Below, in pieces: positions 34,909-45,303 of a stretch of 64,000 nucleotides of DNA. Every line of letters starts with the position of its first letter. Positions within the stretch are counted from its first letter, which is position 1. The stretch is taken from contig NZ_FCOJ02000037.1 in assembly GCF_001545035.1 (NCBI RefSeq), positions 1-64,000 of the forward strand. The letters run 5' to 3'. This stretch comes from Caballeronia glebae (lineage in GTDB: Bacteria > Pseudomonadota > Gammaproteobacteria > Burkholderiales > Burkholderiaceae). Both the position numbers and the translations under genes were made by a program. The notes beneath the pieces were generated by a model. That model was given only the letters and a program-made list of their open reading frames with translations. It was not told the origin of the DNA and did not search any database.

Positions 34909-35029
34909 CGTATTGTTTTCCTCTTGATGGGCACAGCGTCTTGCAGCGACTTTATAGATGCGGCGATCATAGTGAATATGCAATCGCCACGTAATATCGT
35001 TTGCTTATGTTTATATGGCTTGGGTGGAT

Positions 35030-36052
35030 TTACGCGAGCGCCTCGACGCACTCTTTCACGAGCGCGGGACCGCGATAGATCAGCCCTGTGTAAATTTGCA
35101 CCAGCGACGCGCCCGCCGCGAGTTTCGCGCGCGCGTCCTCGCCCGAAAAAATCCCGCCCACGCCGATGATCGGCACGTCGGTTCCGACTTCCGCGCGCAG
35201 CTTGCGGATCACTTCGTTCGATGCATCGAATACGGGACGCCCGGAGAGGCCGCCGGCTTCGTCGCCGTGCTTCATGCCGGTCACGGCGCTGCGCGCGAGC
35301 GTCGTGTTCGTCGCGATCACGCCGTCGATCTTGTGCGCCAGCAGCGTGCCCGCGATCGATTTGATCTGCTCGTCGTCGAGATCGGGCGCGATCTTCAGCG
35401 CGAGCGGCACGAGTTTGCCGTGCAGATCCGACAGCCGCGCCTGCTTCTCCTTGAGCGCGCCGAGCAGCGAGTCGAGTTCGCCCGCGCCCTGAAGTTGCCG
35501 CAAATTCTTCGTGTTCGGCGACGAAATGTTGATGGTCACATAGCTCGCGAACGGATAGACCCGTTCGAGGCAATACAGATAGTCTTCGGCGGCGCGCTCG
35601 ATCGGCGTATCGGCGTTCTTGCCGATATTCAGCCCCAGCACGCCGCGATAATGCGCGGCCTTCACGTTCGCCACGAACTGATCGACGCCGCGGTTATTGA
35701 AGCCCATCCGGTTGATGAGCGCGCTCGCCTCGGGCAGCCGGAAAATGCGCGGACGCGGATTGCCTGCTTGCGCGCGCGGCGTCACGGTGCCCACTTCGAT
35801 GAAACCGAAGCCGAGCGCGGCGAGCCCGTCGATGCACGCGCCGTCCTTGTCGAGGCCCGCGGCGAGTCCGACCGGATTGCGGAACGTGATGCCCATGACG
35901 GTGCGGGGCGAATCGGGGCCGCGCTTGGCGAGCATGCCGGCGAGCCCGGTGCGGCCGGCGGCGCCGAGCATGCGCAGCGTCAGGTGATGAGCGTCTTCCG
36001 CGTCCATCTTGAAGAGATGCGAACGCGCGATCGGGTAGAGGGAGCTGAACAC
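35030..36052 (-). CDS. pyrD: Dihydroorotate dehydrogenase (quinone), class 2
   Basis: A 340-residue membrane-associated flavoenzyme that oxidises dihydroorotate in pyrimidine synthesis with quinone as acceptor. The N-terminal helix that binds the membrane (FSSLYPIARSHLFKMDAEDA), the FMN-binding region NPVGLAAGLDKDG, the catalytic Ser in VTINISSPNTKNLR and the phosphate site GVGGIFSGEDA are present. The length fits class 2 enzymes. Upstream lies a dyad containing GCTAAAATAGC that could be its -10 region. It is followed on the left by the divergent-spaced ABC gene. Confidence 0.96.
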   Translation of the reverse strand: MFSSLYPIARSHLFKMDAEDAHHLTLRMLGAAGRTGLAGMLAKRGPDSPRTVMGITFRNPVGLAAGLDKDGACIDGLAALGFGFIEVGTVTPRAQAGNPRPRIFRLPEASALINRMGFNNRGVDQFVANVKAAHYRGVLGLNIGKNADTPIERAAEDYLYCLERVYPFASYVTINISSPNTKNLRQLQGAGELDSLLGALKEKQARLSDLHGKLVPLALKIAPDLDDEQIKSIAGTLLAHKIDGVIATNTTLARSAVTGMKHGDEAGGLSGRPVFDASNEVIRKLRAEVGTDVPIIGVGGIFSGEDARAKLAAGASLVQIYTGLIYRGPALVKECVEALA

Positions 36053-36085
36053 GGAATGAAAGCCGGCGACGGCGAATTTTTTTAA

Positions 36086-36110
36086 GACCGCTATTTTAGC
36101 GGTTTCGGGC
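36086..36110 (-). promoter_or_regulatory. Dyad with possible -10 box upstream of pyrD
   Basis: On the minus strand AACCGCTAAAATAGCGGT forms an inverted repeat centred on TAAAAT, about 45 bp before the pyrD start. This arrangement is common near beta-proteobacterial promoters. It is short of proof; no clear -35 is seen. Confidence 0.35.
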
Positions 36111-36125
36111 GGCGCGCCGGGTTGC

Positions 36126-36167
36126 TTCGGCGGCTACTTTGGTGGCTGCTTTGGTGGCTATTTCGGC
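36126..36167 (-). repeat. 12-bp tandem repeat at the 3' end of bpt
   Basis: On the minus strand about three and a half imperfect copies of AGCCACCAAAGC follow one another. The first copy overlaps the last codons and TAG stop of bpt, and the next would encode PPKQ if read through. Confidence 0.65.
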
Positions 36168-36985
36168 TGGCTCGGGCCGTGGATGCGCCCCGGCATCGGC
36201 AGCGTGCCGGCGGAGTGCGTGTTCGCGGGATCGAGCAGCGTCCAGCTGCCGTCGATCAGGCCTTCCAGCGGCCGGAAATTAGCCTTGTACGCCATCTTTT
36301 CGCTTTCCCGGATCCAGTAGCCGAGATAGACGTGCGGCAAGTCGAGGCTTCTGGCCTGCTCGATCTGCCAGAGGATGTTGAACGTGCCGTAGCTCGTCTT
36401 CGGCAGATTGGGTTCGAAGAAGGTGTACACGGACGAAAGCCCGTCGCCGAGAATGTCGATCATGCTGATCATGCGCAATACGCCGGGCTCGTCCGGATGC
36501 CCAGGATGCGCGGGTTCGCGGAATTCGACGAGACGCGAATTGATCCGGCTCTGCAGCAGGAACTGCTCGTACTGATCGCGGCTGTCGCGGTCCATGCCGC
36601 CGCCCGCATGCCGCGCCGACTGGTAGCGCATATAAAGCGCGTAGTGCTCTTCGTCGTAGTGCAGCGGCGCGACGCTTGCCACGAGACCGCCATGCAGCCG
36701 CGAGACGCGCCGTTGCGCGCGGTTCGGCACGAAGCGCGCGACCGGCACGCGCACTGGCACGCAGGCGCGGCAGCCGTCGCAATACGGGCGATAGGTGAAG
36801 ACGCCCGAGCGCCGGAATCCGGCTTTTACGAGTTCGGTGTAGACGTCGGAGTTGATCAGATGGCTCGGCGTGGCGACCTGCGAGCGTGCGACGCGCCCTT
36901 CCAGATAACTGCAAGGGTAGGGCGCTGTTGCATAGAATTGCAGCGCGGAAAGCGGTGACAGCGGCAGCTCGTTCGGATGTGTCAC
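36158..36985 (-). CDS. bpt: Aspartate/glutamate leucyltransferase Bpt
   Basis: A 275-residue enzyme that transfers Leu from Leu-tRNA to proteins with N-terminal Asp or Glu, marking them for ClpAP. The N-terminal ATE domain has FYATAPYPCSYLEGRVARSQ and the Cys cluster YRPYCDGCRACVPVRVP. The C-terminal GNAT-like domain includes SVYTFFEPNLPKTSYGTFNI and YLGYWIRESEKMAYKANFRP. These are the bacterial ATE homologue hallmarks. It sits directly beside aat, the other leucyl-transferase gene, and upstream of pyrD in the same direction. The stop lies inside a 12-bp tandem repeat. Confidence 0.95.
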   Translation of the reverse strand: MTHPNELPLSPLSALQFYATAPYPCSYLEGRVARSQVATPSHLINSDVYTELVKAGFRRSGVFTYRPYCDGCRACVPVRVPVARFVPNRAQRRVSRLHGGLVASVAPLHYDEEHYALYMRYQSARHAGGGMDRDSRDQYEQFLLQSRINSRLVEFREPAHPGHPDEPGVLRMISMIDILGDGLSSVYTFFEPNLPKTSYGTFNILWQIEQARSLDLPHVYLGYWIRESEKMAYKANFRPLEGLIDGSWTLLDPANTHSAGTLPMPGRIHGPSQPK

Positions 36986-37097
36986 GTTGGCGGCTCTCGC
37001 AGGCGTCGTCTCGTCGCGGCCGACCGGCGCGCGAAGTCGTCTTCAGGCGCGCGGCGGCTGCATTGCATGTGTCGCTCGGGCGTTACGCTTGAAGCTT

Positions 37098-37829
37098 TCA
37101 GCGTGCCAGCACGTCGAGAAGGACGGATTTGTCGAAGCGCCAGCCGATCGCCGGTTGCGCCGTCGCCCGTCTCAGATGCGCGACGAACGCCCGGCGCGCG
37201 ATCTCGCGGCCGCCAAGCGACGCCAGATGCGACGTGTTCTGCTGGCAGTCTATCATCTCAATTTGATTGCGGCGCAAGTGTCCGACGAGGGCGGCGAGCG
37301 CGATTTTCGACGCGTCGGTCTTGTGCGCGAACATCGATTCGCCGAAGAACATGCGCCCGAACGACACGCCGTAGAGTCCGCCCACGCGCACGCCGTCGTA
37401 CCACGTCTCGACGCTGTGCGCGTTGCCCGCGCGATGCAGGCTCGTGTACGCATCGACGATGTCCGAGGTGATCCATGTCCCGCGCTGGCCGTCGCGCGGC
37501 GTCTCGGCGCAGGCGCGCATCAGCGCCGGAAAATCGTCGTCGACGCGGATTTCCCAGACGGGATCGCGCACGACGCGCCGCAAGGTCTTGCGCAGCGAAT
37601 CCGACACCTTGAACTCGGCCGGAAAGAGCACCATGCGCGGATCGGGACTCCACCACAGTACCGGCTGGCCGTCCGAATACCACGGGAAGATACCGCGCCC
37701 ATAGGCGTCGATGAGCCGCGACGGCAGCAGATCCGCGCTCGCGGCGAGCAGGCCTGGCGCGCCACTCGCCGCGTCGAGCGCGCGCTCGACGGGCGGGAAG
37801 GGATCGTCGTCGGCGAGCCAGGGAACCAT
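37098..37829 (-). CDS. aat: Leucyl/phenylalanyl-tRNA-protein transferase
   Basis: A 243-residue cytoplasmic enzyme that adds Leu or Phe to N-terminal Arg or Lys (and Met) of proteins for ClpS/ClpAP degradation. The conserved core is visible: GLLAASADLLPSRLIDAYGR, GIFPWYSDGQPVLWWSPDPR, SVETWYDGVRVGGLYGVSFG and the FGESMF segment. The length matches the family. bpt follows about 110 bp downstream in the same direction, so both leucyl-transfer branches of the N-degron pathway are encoded together. Confidence 0.96.
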   Translation of the reverse strand: MVPWLADDDPFPPVERALDAASGAPGLLAASADLLPSRLIDAYGRGIFPWYSDGQPVLWWSPDPRMVLFPAEFKVSDSLRKTLRRVVRDPVWEIRVDDDFPALMRACAETPRDGQRGTWITSDIVDAYTSLHRAGNAHSVETWYDGVRVGGLYGVSFGRMFFGESMFAHKTDASKIALAALVGHLRRNQIEMIDCQQNTSHLASLGGREIARRAFVAHLRRATAQPAIGWRFDKSVLLDVLAR

Positions 37830-37878
37830 GTTCTCGGGGAGGGCGGCGTTCGGTGTTTTCGTCGGACAGGCGTGCGTT

Positions 37879-38424
37879 TCAGCCGTCGCGCAGCGTGCGG
37901 AAGATGTCGCCCGTGTGCAGCGTGAAATTGCCGGCGGCGCGATCGGCGAAGAAAAAACGCAGCGTCTGGCCGACCGTCGGAAAGGCGATCTCGTCCCATG
38001 GAATCTCGCTTTCCTCGAAGAGCTTCACTTCCAGACTCTCTTCGCCGGGATCGACCTCGATATCGAGCAGCCGCGCGAGATAGAACAAATGCACCTGATG
38101 CACGTGCGGCACGTTGAGCAGCGTGAAGAGGCTTTGAATCTCGACGCGCGCGCCCGCTTCCTCAAGCGTTTCGCGCGCGGCGCCTTCGCTCGTCGTCTCC
38201 TGCATTTCCATGAAGCCGGCGGGCAGCGTCCAGTAGCCGTAACGCGGCTCGATTGCGCGGCGGCACAGCAGCACCTTGTCGTCCCACACCGGCACGGTGC
38301 CCACGACGTTGCGCGGATTCTGATAATGAACGGTGCCGCAGTTATTGCAGACGAATCGCTCGCGGTTGTCGCCAGGCGGAATGGCGAGACCGACCTCGTG
38401 GCCGCAGAGGGAACAGAATTTCAT
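37879..38424 (-). CDS. Nudix hydrolase with N-terminal zinc ribbon
   Basis: A 181-residue protein. Four cysteines (4, 7, 26, 29) form a zinc ribbon, and the Nudix box GFMEMQETTSEGAARETLEE followed by AGA is intact. The combination resembles NudC-like and ADP-ribose-type pyrophosphatases, which hydrolyse nucleoside diphosphates linked to another group, but the exact substrate is unknown. It lies 49 bp upstream of aat in the same direction. The divergent moeA gene starts about 210 bp away. Confidence 0.9.
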   Translation of the reverse strand: MKFCSLCGHEVGLAIPPGDNRERFVCNNCGTVHYQNPRNVVGTVPVWDDKVLLCRRAIEPRYGYWTLPAGFMEMQETTSEGAARETLEEAGARVEIQSLFTLLNVPHVHQVHLFYLARLLDIEVDPGEESLEVKLFEESEIPWDEIAFPTVGQTLRFFFADRAAGNFTLHTGDIFRTLRDG

Positions 38425-38631
38425 GGAAATGGACGTGGGAAGTGTGCTGCGAGTGTATCACCGCGCCGTGGCGGCTTTGAGGGGCTCAAATGGATCGCGG
38501 TATCGGTCGCGCCGCATGACTGGCTTGCCCGGAACCGGAGGTGCGACGCCTGCCTTGTCGCTACAATAGTTGACCGGAATTGCAATATCCCTTTCACGAT
38601 CAGGCCGCCGCGCGCGTCCGAAACGAACGCC

Positions 38632-39894
38632 ATGTCATCCACGCCAGCCGCTTCCAGCCGTCCTCCGATGCTCGCCACCGCCGAGGCGCTCAGCCGTCTG
38701 CTCGACGCCGCGCGTCGGGTCGACGCTCGCGAGCGCGTCGACACGCTCGATGCGCTCGACCGCGTCCTCGCCGCCGACGTAACTTCGCCGCTCGATGTCC
38801 CGCCGATGCACACCAGTTCGATGGACGGTTACGCCGTCCGCGTGGCCGATCTCGCCGGCGCGAGCGAGGGCGCGAACATCGCGTTGCCGGTGTCGCAGCG
38901 CATCCCGGCGGGGCACGCGGCCCAGCCGCTCGCGGCGGGCACGGCCGCGCGCATCTTCACCGGCGCGACCGTGCCGCCCGGCGCCGATGCCGTCGTGATG
39001 CAGGAGATGGCGCAAGTCTCGGACGACGGGCGCGTCGCGTTCGCGCAAACGCCCGCGGCGGGCGAGTGGATCACGCGGCAAGGCGCGGATATCAGGCGCG
39101 ATTCGGTGATCCTCCCCGCGGGCACGCGCCTCACGCCGCAGGCGCTCGGACTCGCGGCGTCGGTCGGATGCGCGCAGCTCGATGTCGTGCGGCCCGTGCG
39201 CGTCGCGATCTTCTTTACCGGCGACGAATTGCGCATGCCGGGCGAGCCGCTCGAACCCGGCGCGATCTACAACTCGAACCGCTTCACGCTGCGCGCGCTG
39301 CTCGCGAAGCTCGGCTGCGAAGTGACCGACCTCGGCATCGTGCCGGATCGGCTGGACGCGACGCGCGAAACCTTGCGGCGCGCCGCGACGGATCACGATC
39401 TCATCCTGACGTGCGGCGGCGTGTCGGTCGGCGAGGAAGATCACGTGAAACCGGCGGTGGAAGCCGAAGGGCGCATTTCGATGTGGCAGATCGCGATGAA
39501 ACCGGGCAAGCCGCTCGCGTTCGGCGCGGTGCGACGCGGCGATTCGGGCAGCGAAGCGTACTTCATCGGCTTGCCGGGCAATCCGGTGTCGAGCTTCTGT
39601 ACGTTTTTGCTGTTCGTGCGGCCGTTCCTGCTGCGGCTCGCGGGCGTGAAGAACGTCGCGCCGCGCGTCTTCTCGATGCGCGCCGACTTCAGCCAGAAAA
39701 AAGGCGACCGCCGCAACGAATTCCTGCGCGCGCGGGTGAACGAGTCGGGCGGCCTCGATCTCTTTGAGAACCAGAGCTCGGCCGTGCTGACATCGACCGT
39801 GTGGGGCGACGGTCTCATCGACAATCCGCCGAATCACGCGATCAGCACGGGCGAGATCGTGCGCTTCATCCCATTTTCAGAACTAATGCGGTAA
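38632..39894 (+). CDS. moeA: Molybdopterin molybdenumtransferase MoeA
   Basis: A 420-residue enzyme that inserts molybdenum into adenylylated molybdopterin. Motifs in order: MHTSSMDGYAVRVADLAGA, RIFTGATVPPGADAVVMQE, IFFTGDEL, TCGGVSVGEEDHVK and the MPT-binding GLPGNPVSSFCTF, with the C-terminal domain IV ending in IPFSELMR. The ATG at 38632 is chosen because upstream residues of the long open frame are not family-like. TACAAT at 38562 may be its -10 box. moaD follows after 13 bp and moaE overlaps or abuts moaD, forming a late Moco operon. Confidence 0.95.
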   Translation: MSSTPAASSRPPMLATAEALSRLLDAARRVDARERVDTLDALDRVLAADVTSPLDVPPMHTSSMDGYAVRVADLAGASEGANIALPVSQRIPAGHAAQPLAAGTAARIFTGATVPPGADAVVMQEMAQVSDDGRVAFAQTPAAGEWITRQGADIRRDSVILPAGTRLTPQALGLAASVGCAQLDVVRPVRVAIFFTGDELRMPGEPLEPGAIYNSNRFTLRALLAKLGCEVTDLGIVPDRLDATRETLRRAATDHDLILTCGGVSVGEEDHVKPAVEAEGRISMWQIAMKPGKPLAFGAVRRGDSGSEAYFIGLPGNPVSSFCTFLLFVRPFLLRLAGVKNVAPRVFSMRADFSQKKGDRRNEFLRARVNESGGLDLFENQSSAVLTSTVWGDGLIDNPPNHAISTGEIVRFIPFSELMR

Positions 39895-39907
39895 GGACAA
39901 GCTGGAC

Positions 39908-40165
39908 ATGAAAGTTGAACTGAGGTTTTTTGCGAGCGTGCGCGAAGCGCTCGGCGTCGCGAACGAGACGGTCAGCGTGCCGGACACGGTGGTCAACGTC
40001 GGCGACGTGCGCGCGTGGCTGCGCATGCGCGGCGGCGCGTGGGAAGAGGCGCTCGCCGAAGGCCGCGCGTTGCGCATGGCCTGCAATCACGTGATGACGA
40101 ATCCGTCGCAGCGCATTACCGAGGGCTGCGAGGTTGCGTTCTTTCCGCCTGTCACGGGTGGCTGA
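39908..40165 (+). CDS. moaD: Molybdopterin synthase small subunit MoaD
   Basis: An 85-residue ubiquitin-fold protein that carries sulfur as a C-terminal thiocarboxylate to precursor Z. It ends in FFPPVTGG, with the required C-terminal Gly-Gly. The start MKVELRFFASVREALGV is family-typical. It lies between moeA and moaE, with 1 bp before the moaE start. It should be adenylylated by a MoeB-like enzyme encoded elsewhere. Confidence 0.96.
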   Translation: MKVELRFFASVREALGVANETVSVPDTVVNVGDVRAWLRMRGGAWEEALAEGRALRMACNHVMTNPSQRITEGCEVAFFPPVTGG

Positions 40166-40166
40166 C

Positions 40167-40640
40167 ATGAGCACGCATTCCAGAATCCGCGTGCAGGAAG
40201 CCGATTTCGACATCAGCGCGGAAGTGGCCGCGTTGCGCGCCGACAATCCTAAAGTGGGCGCGATCGCGTGTTTCGTCGGCACGGTGCGCGATCTGAACGA
40301 AGGCAGCGCCGTCGAGACGATGGAGCTCGAACACTACCCCGGCATGACCGAGAAATCGCTCGAAGCCATCGCCGATCAGGCGCGCGAGCGCTGGCGTGGC
40401 TCAGACGTGCTGATCGTGCATCGCGTGGGCAAACTCAAGCCGCTCGACCAGATCGTGCTCGTCGCGACGACGGCGAAACATCGGGCGCAAGCGTTCGAAT
40501 CGTGCGCTTTCGTGATGGACTATCTCAAGACGCAGGCGCCGTTCTGGAAGAAGGAAAAGACCGAAGCGGGCGAGCGCTGGGTCGACGCGCGCGAATCCGA
40601 CGATGCGGCGCTCGCGCGCTGGCAAGACGGGCGGTCCTGA
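40167..40640 (+). CDS. moaE: Molybdopterin synthase catalytic subunit MoaE
   Basis: A 157-residue catalytic subunit that combines with MoaD to form molybdopterin. Motifs GAIACFVGTVRDLN, ELEHYPGMTEKSLEAI, VHRVGKLKPLDQIVLVATTA, HRAQAFESCAFVMDYLKT and APFWKKEKTEAGERWVDA with the catalytic Lys are all intact. The start at 40167 follows the moaD stop by one base, indicating coupling. The convergent haemoglobin gene ends 5 bp beyond. Confidence 0.96.
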   Translation: MSTHSRIRVQEADFDISAEVAALRADNPKVGAIACFVGTVRDLNEGSAVETMELEHYPGMTEKSLEAIADQARERWRGSDVLIVHRVGKLKPLDQIVLVATTAKHRAQAFESCAFVMDYLKTQAPFWKKEKTEAGERWVDARESDDAALARWQDGRS

Positions 40641-40645
40641 CTGCC

Positions 40646-41191
40646 TCACTTCCCGTCGGCGGATTTGCCGATGAACTTCGCGGGAAACGGCTCGGCGTCC
40701 GGACGTTCGGGAAAGCGCGGTTCGGGCGCGCCTCCCGTGCGCTGACGCTTCAGCGCCGCGAGCAGTTCCTGCTGCTCGACGGGAATCTGATAATCCCAGC
40801 CGAACTTGCTCAACTGCAAGCTCTGCGCGATGCGCAGCGCAGGCTCCATGAACTGCACGGCGGCGGCCGGTTCGTAGCGCGACTCGACGGTGTTCAGAAA
40901 CAGCGACAGCCAGCGCGCGAAGTGCTGCGGCTCGATATCGTCGATCGGACGATGCGCCTCCTGCACGTTCCCGCGATATTGCTTCGATCCGAGCACGAGA
41001 CTCGACCAGAAAGTCGTCATCTTGGCGAGATGCTCGTCCCAGCGGCCGGTCAGCGCACGCGAAAAGATCGGGCCAAGGAGCGGATCGTCGTCGACACGGC
41101 GATAGAAGGCTTCGACCAGCGCGCGGACGTTGGCTTCGGTGGGCTCGCGTTCGCGCGGCGCGTTAGTGGAAGGGTGTTCGGTGTTCATCAT
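40646..41191 (-). CDS. Group III truncated haemoglobin
   Basis: A 181-residue protein. The central ~120 residues match group III truncated haemoglobins: VRALVEAFYRRVDDDPLLGP, FWSSLVLGSKQYRGN, AHRPIDDIEPQHFARWLSLF with the proximal His, and the helix that follows. N- and C-terminal tails are longer than in the minimal fold. The start at 41191 (MMNTEHPS) lacks a clear Shine-Dalgarno; a longer reading is not coding-like. It is divergent from an NsrR-like regulator, which supports a role in nitric oxide or reactive nitrogen handling. Confidence 0.9.
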   Translation of the reverse strand: MMNTEHPSTNAPREREPTEANVRALVEAFYRRVDDDPLLGPIFSRALTGRWDEHLAKMTTFWSSLVLGSKQYRGNVQEAHRPIDDIEPQHFARWLSLFLNTVESRYEPAAAVQFMEPALRIAQSLQLSKFGWDYQIPVEQQELLAALKRQRTGGAPEPRFPERPDAEPFPAKFIGKSADGK

Positions 41192-41450
41192 CGATCGGTG
41201 AAACAGTAGGGGCGAGCGGTTCAGATTTTTCGGGCGAAGAACGTCAAGATGTCGCAAAATGGCGCTTTCACGCGCGAATTCGTTTCCCGCGGCCAGAGGC
41301 GTACGAATGGCATGGTTTTTCATGTGCCGCGCCTTTGGGCTTCGACGCCGGCAAGCGGTGCGCCGATGGTAAGTCAGCCGCGTCTGTTCGTGTCATCGTC
41401 CCTCGTCTTTACGTGGACTCTTTGACGATACGCGCGTCCCGTCGAATTAC

Positions 41451-41468
41451 GGATGCGCTTTTGCATCC
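41451..41468. promoter_or_regulatory. Candidate operator between trHb and nsrR
   Basis: GGATGC-GCTTTT-GCATCC is a perfect 6+6 inverted repeat 20 bp before the nsrR-like start. GATGC half-sites recall NsrR operators, but the spacing is shorter than in the E. coli consensus, so autoregulation is only suggested. Confidence 0.4.
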
Positions 41469-41488
41469 AAATTTCTCCGCGCAAGATC

Positions 41489-41998
41489 ATGCGACTCACC
41501 GACTACACCGACTATTCGCTGCGCGTCCTGCTCTATCTCTCGGTTCGACCTTCCGGCCTTTCGACGATTCAGGAAATTTCGGATGCGTATGGCATTTCGA
41601 AGAATCACCTGATGAAGATCGTCCAGCAGCTCGGCGAACTCGGCTGGGTCGAGACCGTGCGTGGGCGCAACGGTGGACTGAGGATCGCGTCGCGGACGAA
41701 CGACCTCACCATCGGCGATATCGTGCGCGAGACCGAGAGCGATTTCGCGCTCGTGGGTTGCCTCGCGAGTGAGTCGGCGAATTTGGAAACCTCACCGCAT
41801 CAGCGCTGCGTGATTCAGCCGAGCTGCCGTCTGCGCGGTGTGCTCGCGCTCGCGCGCGACGCCTTCCTCGCCGAGCTCGACAAGCACACGATCGGCGAAC
41901 TCGCGCAACCCGCGAACGATCTCGCGCGGCTGCTCGGCATCGTGCGCATCGTGCCGCTTCCGGCGGGTCCGTCCGAGCCGATTCGTGCGTCTTCCTGA
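41489..41998 (+). CDS. nsrR: Rrf2 family NsrR-like NO-sensing repressor
   Basis: A 169-residue regulator. The winged helix begins MRLTDYTDYSLRVLLYLSVR and includes IQEISDAYGISKNHLMKIVQ and VRGRNGGLRIA, as in NsrR. Three cysteines (91, 107, 113), the last two in CVIQPSCRL, would bind an iron-sulfur cluster. The loop between the first two is about 15 residues, longer than the usual ~5-8. The start at 41489 matches family N-termini. Divergence from a truncated haemoglobin gene supports NO control. The exact ligand set remains inferred. Confidence 0.88.
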   Translation: MRLTDYTDYSLRVLLYLSVRPSGLSTIQEISDAYGISKNHLMKIVQQLGELGWVETVRGRNGGLRIASRTNDLTIGDIVRETESDFALVGCLASESANLETSPHQRCVIQPSCRLRGVLALARDAFLAELDKHTIGELAQPANDLARLLGIVRIVPLPAGPSEPIRASS

Positions 41999-42118
41999 GA
42001 GATTCGACGCGCCACGCATTGAACGAAACCCGGACGCCGCAGGTCAATCCTGAGCTTGAGGCGGTTGCCGCCGTTATTGTCGAAGAACAAAAAAGTGCAC
42101 TTTTCGCGCTAATCCGCG

Positions 42119-42146
42119 CTTGAAAGTGATAAAAAGCGCCTCATTT
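42119..42146 (+). promoter_or_regulatory. Sigma-32 (RpoH) promoter of clpB
   Basis: CTTGAAA at 42119-42125 is an exact -35 match, then a 13-nt spacer, then CCTCATTT at 42139-42146 (one mismatch to CCCCATnT). It lies 30-60 bp before the clpB start. Confidence 0.85.
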
Positions 42147-42177
42147 TGATCGTATTCAGAATTGGAGCTTTTAAAAA

Positions 42178-44775
<2,598 letters not shown>

Positions 44776-44814
44776 GAGCGATCGGGTCGTCCCGGTGACG
44801 GGACGGTCATTCAT

Positions 44815-44849
44815 GCAAAAAGGCAACGGAGCGATTCGTTGCTTTTTTT
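44815..44849 (+). terminator. Intrinsic terminator of clpB
   Basis: GCAACG/CGTTGC stem (44823-44828 with 44837-44842), flanked by A residues and followed by seven T. Confidence 0.85.
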
Positions 44850-44918
44850 GTTTTCATAATCCGTTCGATCGTCAGGTTTCTTCGCCAAATTTGCTCGAAT
44901 CGCGAGAAATCTGTTCAG

Positions 44919-44979
44919 TTGCATGGATTATTTTGACCACATACAATAAGTCCACTTTTTCCTTGCAATTGCACGGATT
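44919..44979. promoter_or_regulatory. Candidate operator repeats upstream of hipBA
   Basis: TTGCATGGATT (44919-44929) recurs as TTGCACGGATT (44969-44979), exactly 50 bp apart with one mismatch. The second overlaps the palindrome TGCAATTGCA at 44964-44973. Both lie just upstream of the antitoxin start and could be HipB binding sites. Confidence 0.45.
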
Positions 44980-44985
44980 TTAATC

Positions 44986-45303
44986 ATGGAAATCGACATT
45001 CGAAACGCGCACGACATCGGCGTCGCGGTGCGCGCCGCGCGTAAGGCGCAGCGGCTTCGCCAGGACGACGCCGCCGGCAGCATCGGCATCAGCGAGAGCT
45101 TTCTCGGTAAGGTCGAAAAGGGCGCTGAGAGCGTGCATTGGGGCAAACTTTTTCAGGTGCTCGATGGCCTGGGCGTGCGCGTGATTGTCGATATACCGGA
45201 CGAAGCAGGCGAGCTTTTCGCGGGAGAGGAGATCAAGCGTTACGCGCGCGTCGAGCGGGCGGCGAAACGCCGTCGTGCACCGGAGCACACGGATGAGTCC
45301 TGA
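44986..45303 (+). CDS. hipB: HipB-like XRE antitoxin
   Basis: A 105-residue DNA-binding antitoxin. The helix-turn-helix spans residues ~10-60 (RKAQRLRQDDAAGSIGISES, then FLGKVEKGAESVHWGKLFQV). A C-terminal region contains a VIVDIPDE segment and a basic tail. It would repress its own operon and neutralise HipA. The last 11 bp overlap the start of hipA, so the two are translationally coupled. The upstream sequence holds direct repeats that may be its operator. The HTH family is broad, but the HipA partner fixes the assignment. Confidence 0.9.
   Translation: MEIDIRNAHDIGVAVRAARKAQRLRQDDAAGSIGISESFLGKVEKGAESVHWGKLFQVLDGLGVRVIVDIPDEAGELFAGEEIKRYARVERAAKRRRAPEHTDES

Noticed and set aside
37711..38631. 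Long in-frame extension upstream of moeA
   Set aside because: The residues have no family similarity and run through the nudix gene on the other strand; the ATG at 38632 begins a normal MoeA.
38425..38631. Possible molybdenum-cofactor riboswitch before moeA
   Set aside because: The sequence shows no recognisable multi-stem pattern of the Moco RNA motif; only a -10-like TACAAT is seen.
44933..44947. TTGACC and TACAAT before hipB as a promoter
   Set aside because: They are only 3 nt apart, so they cannot form one -35/-10 pair.
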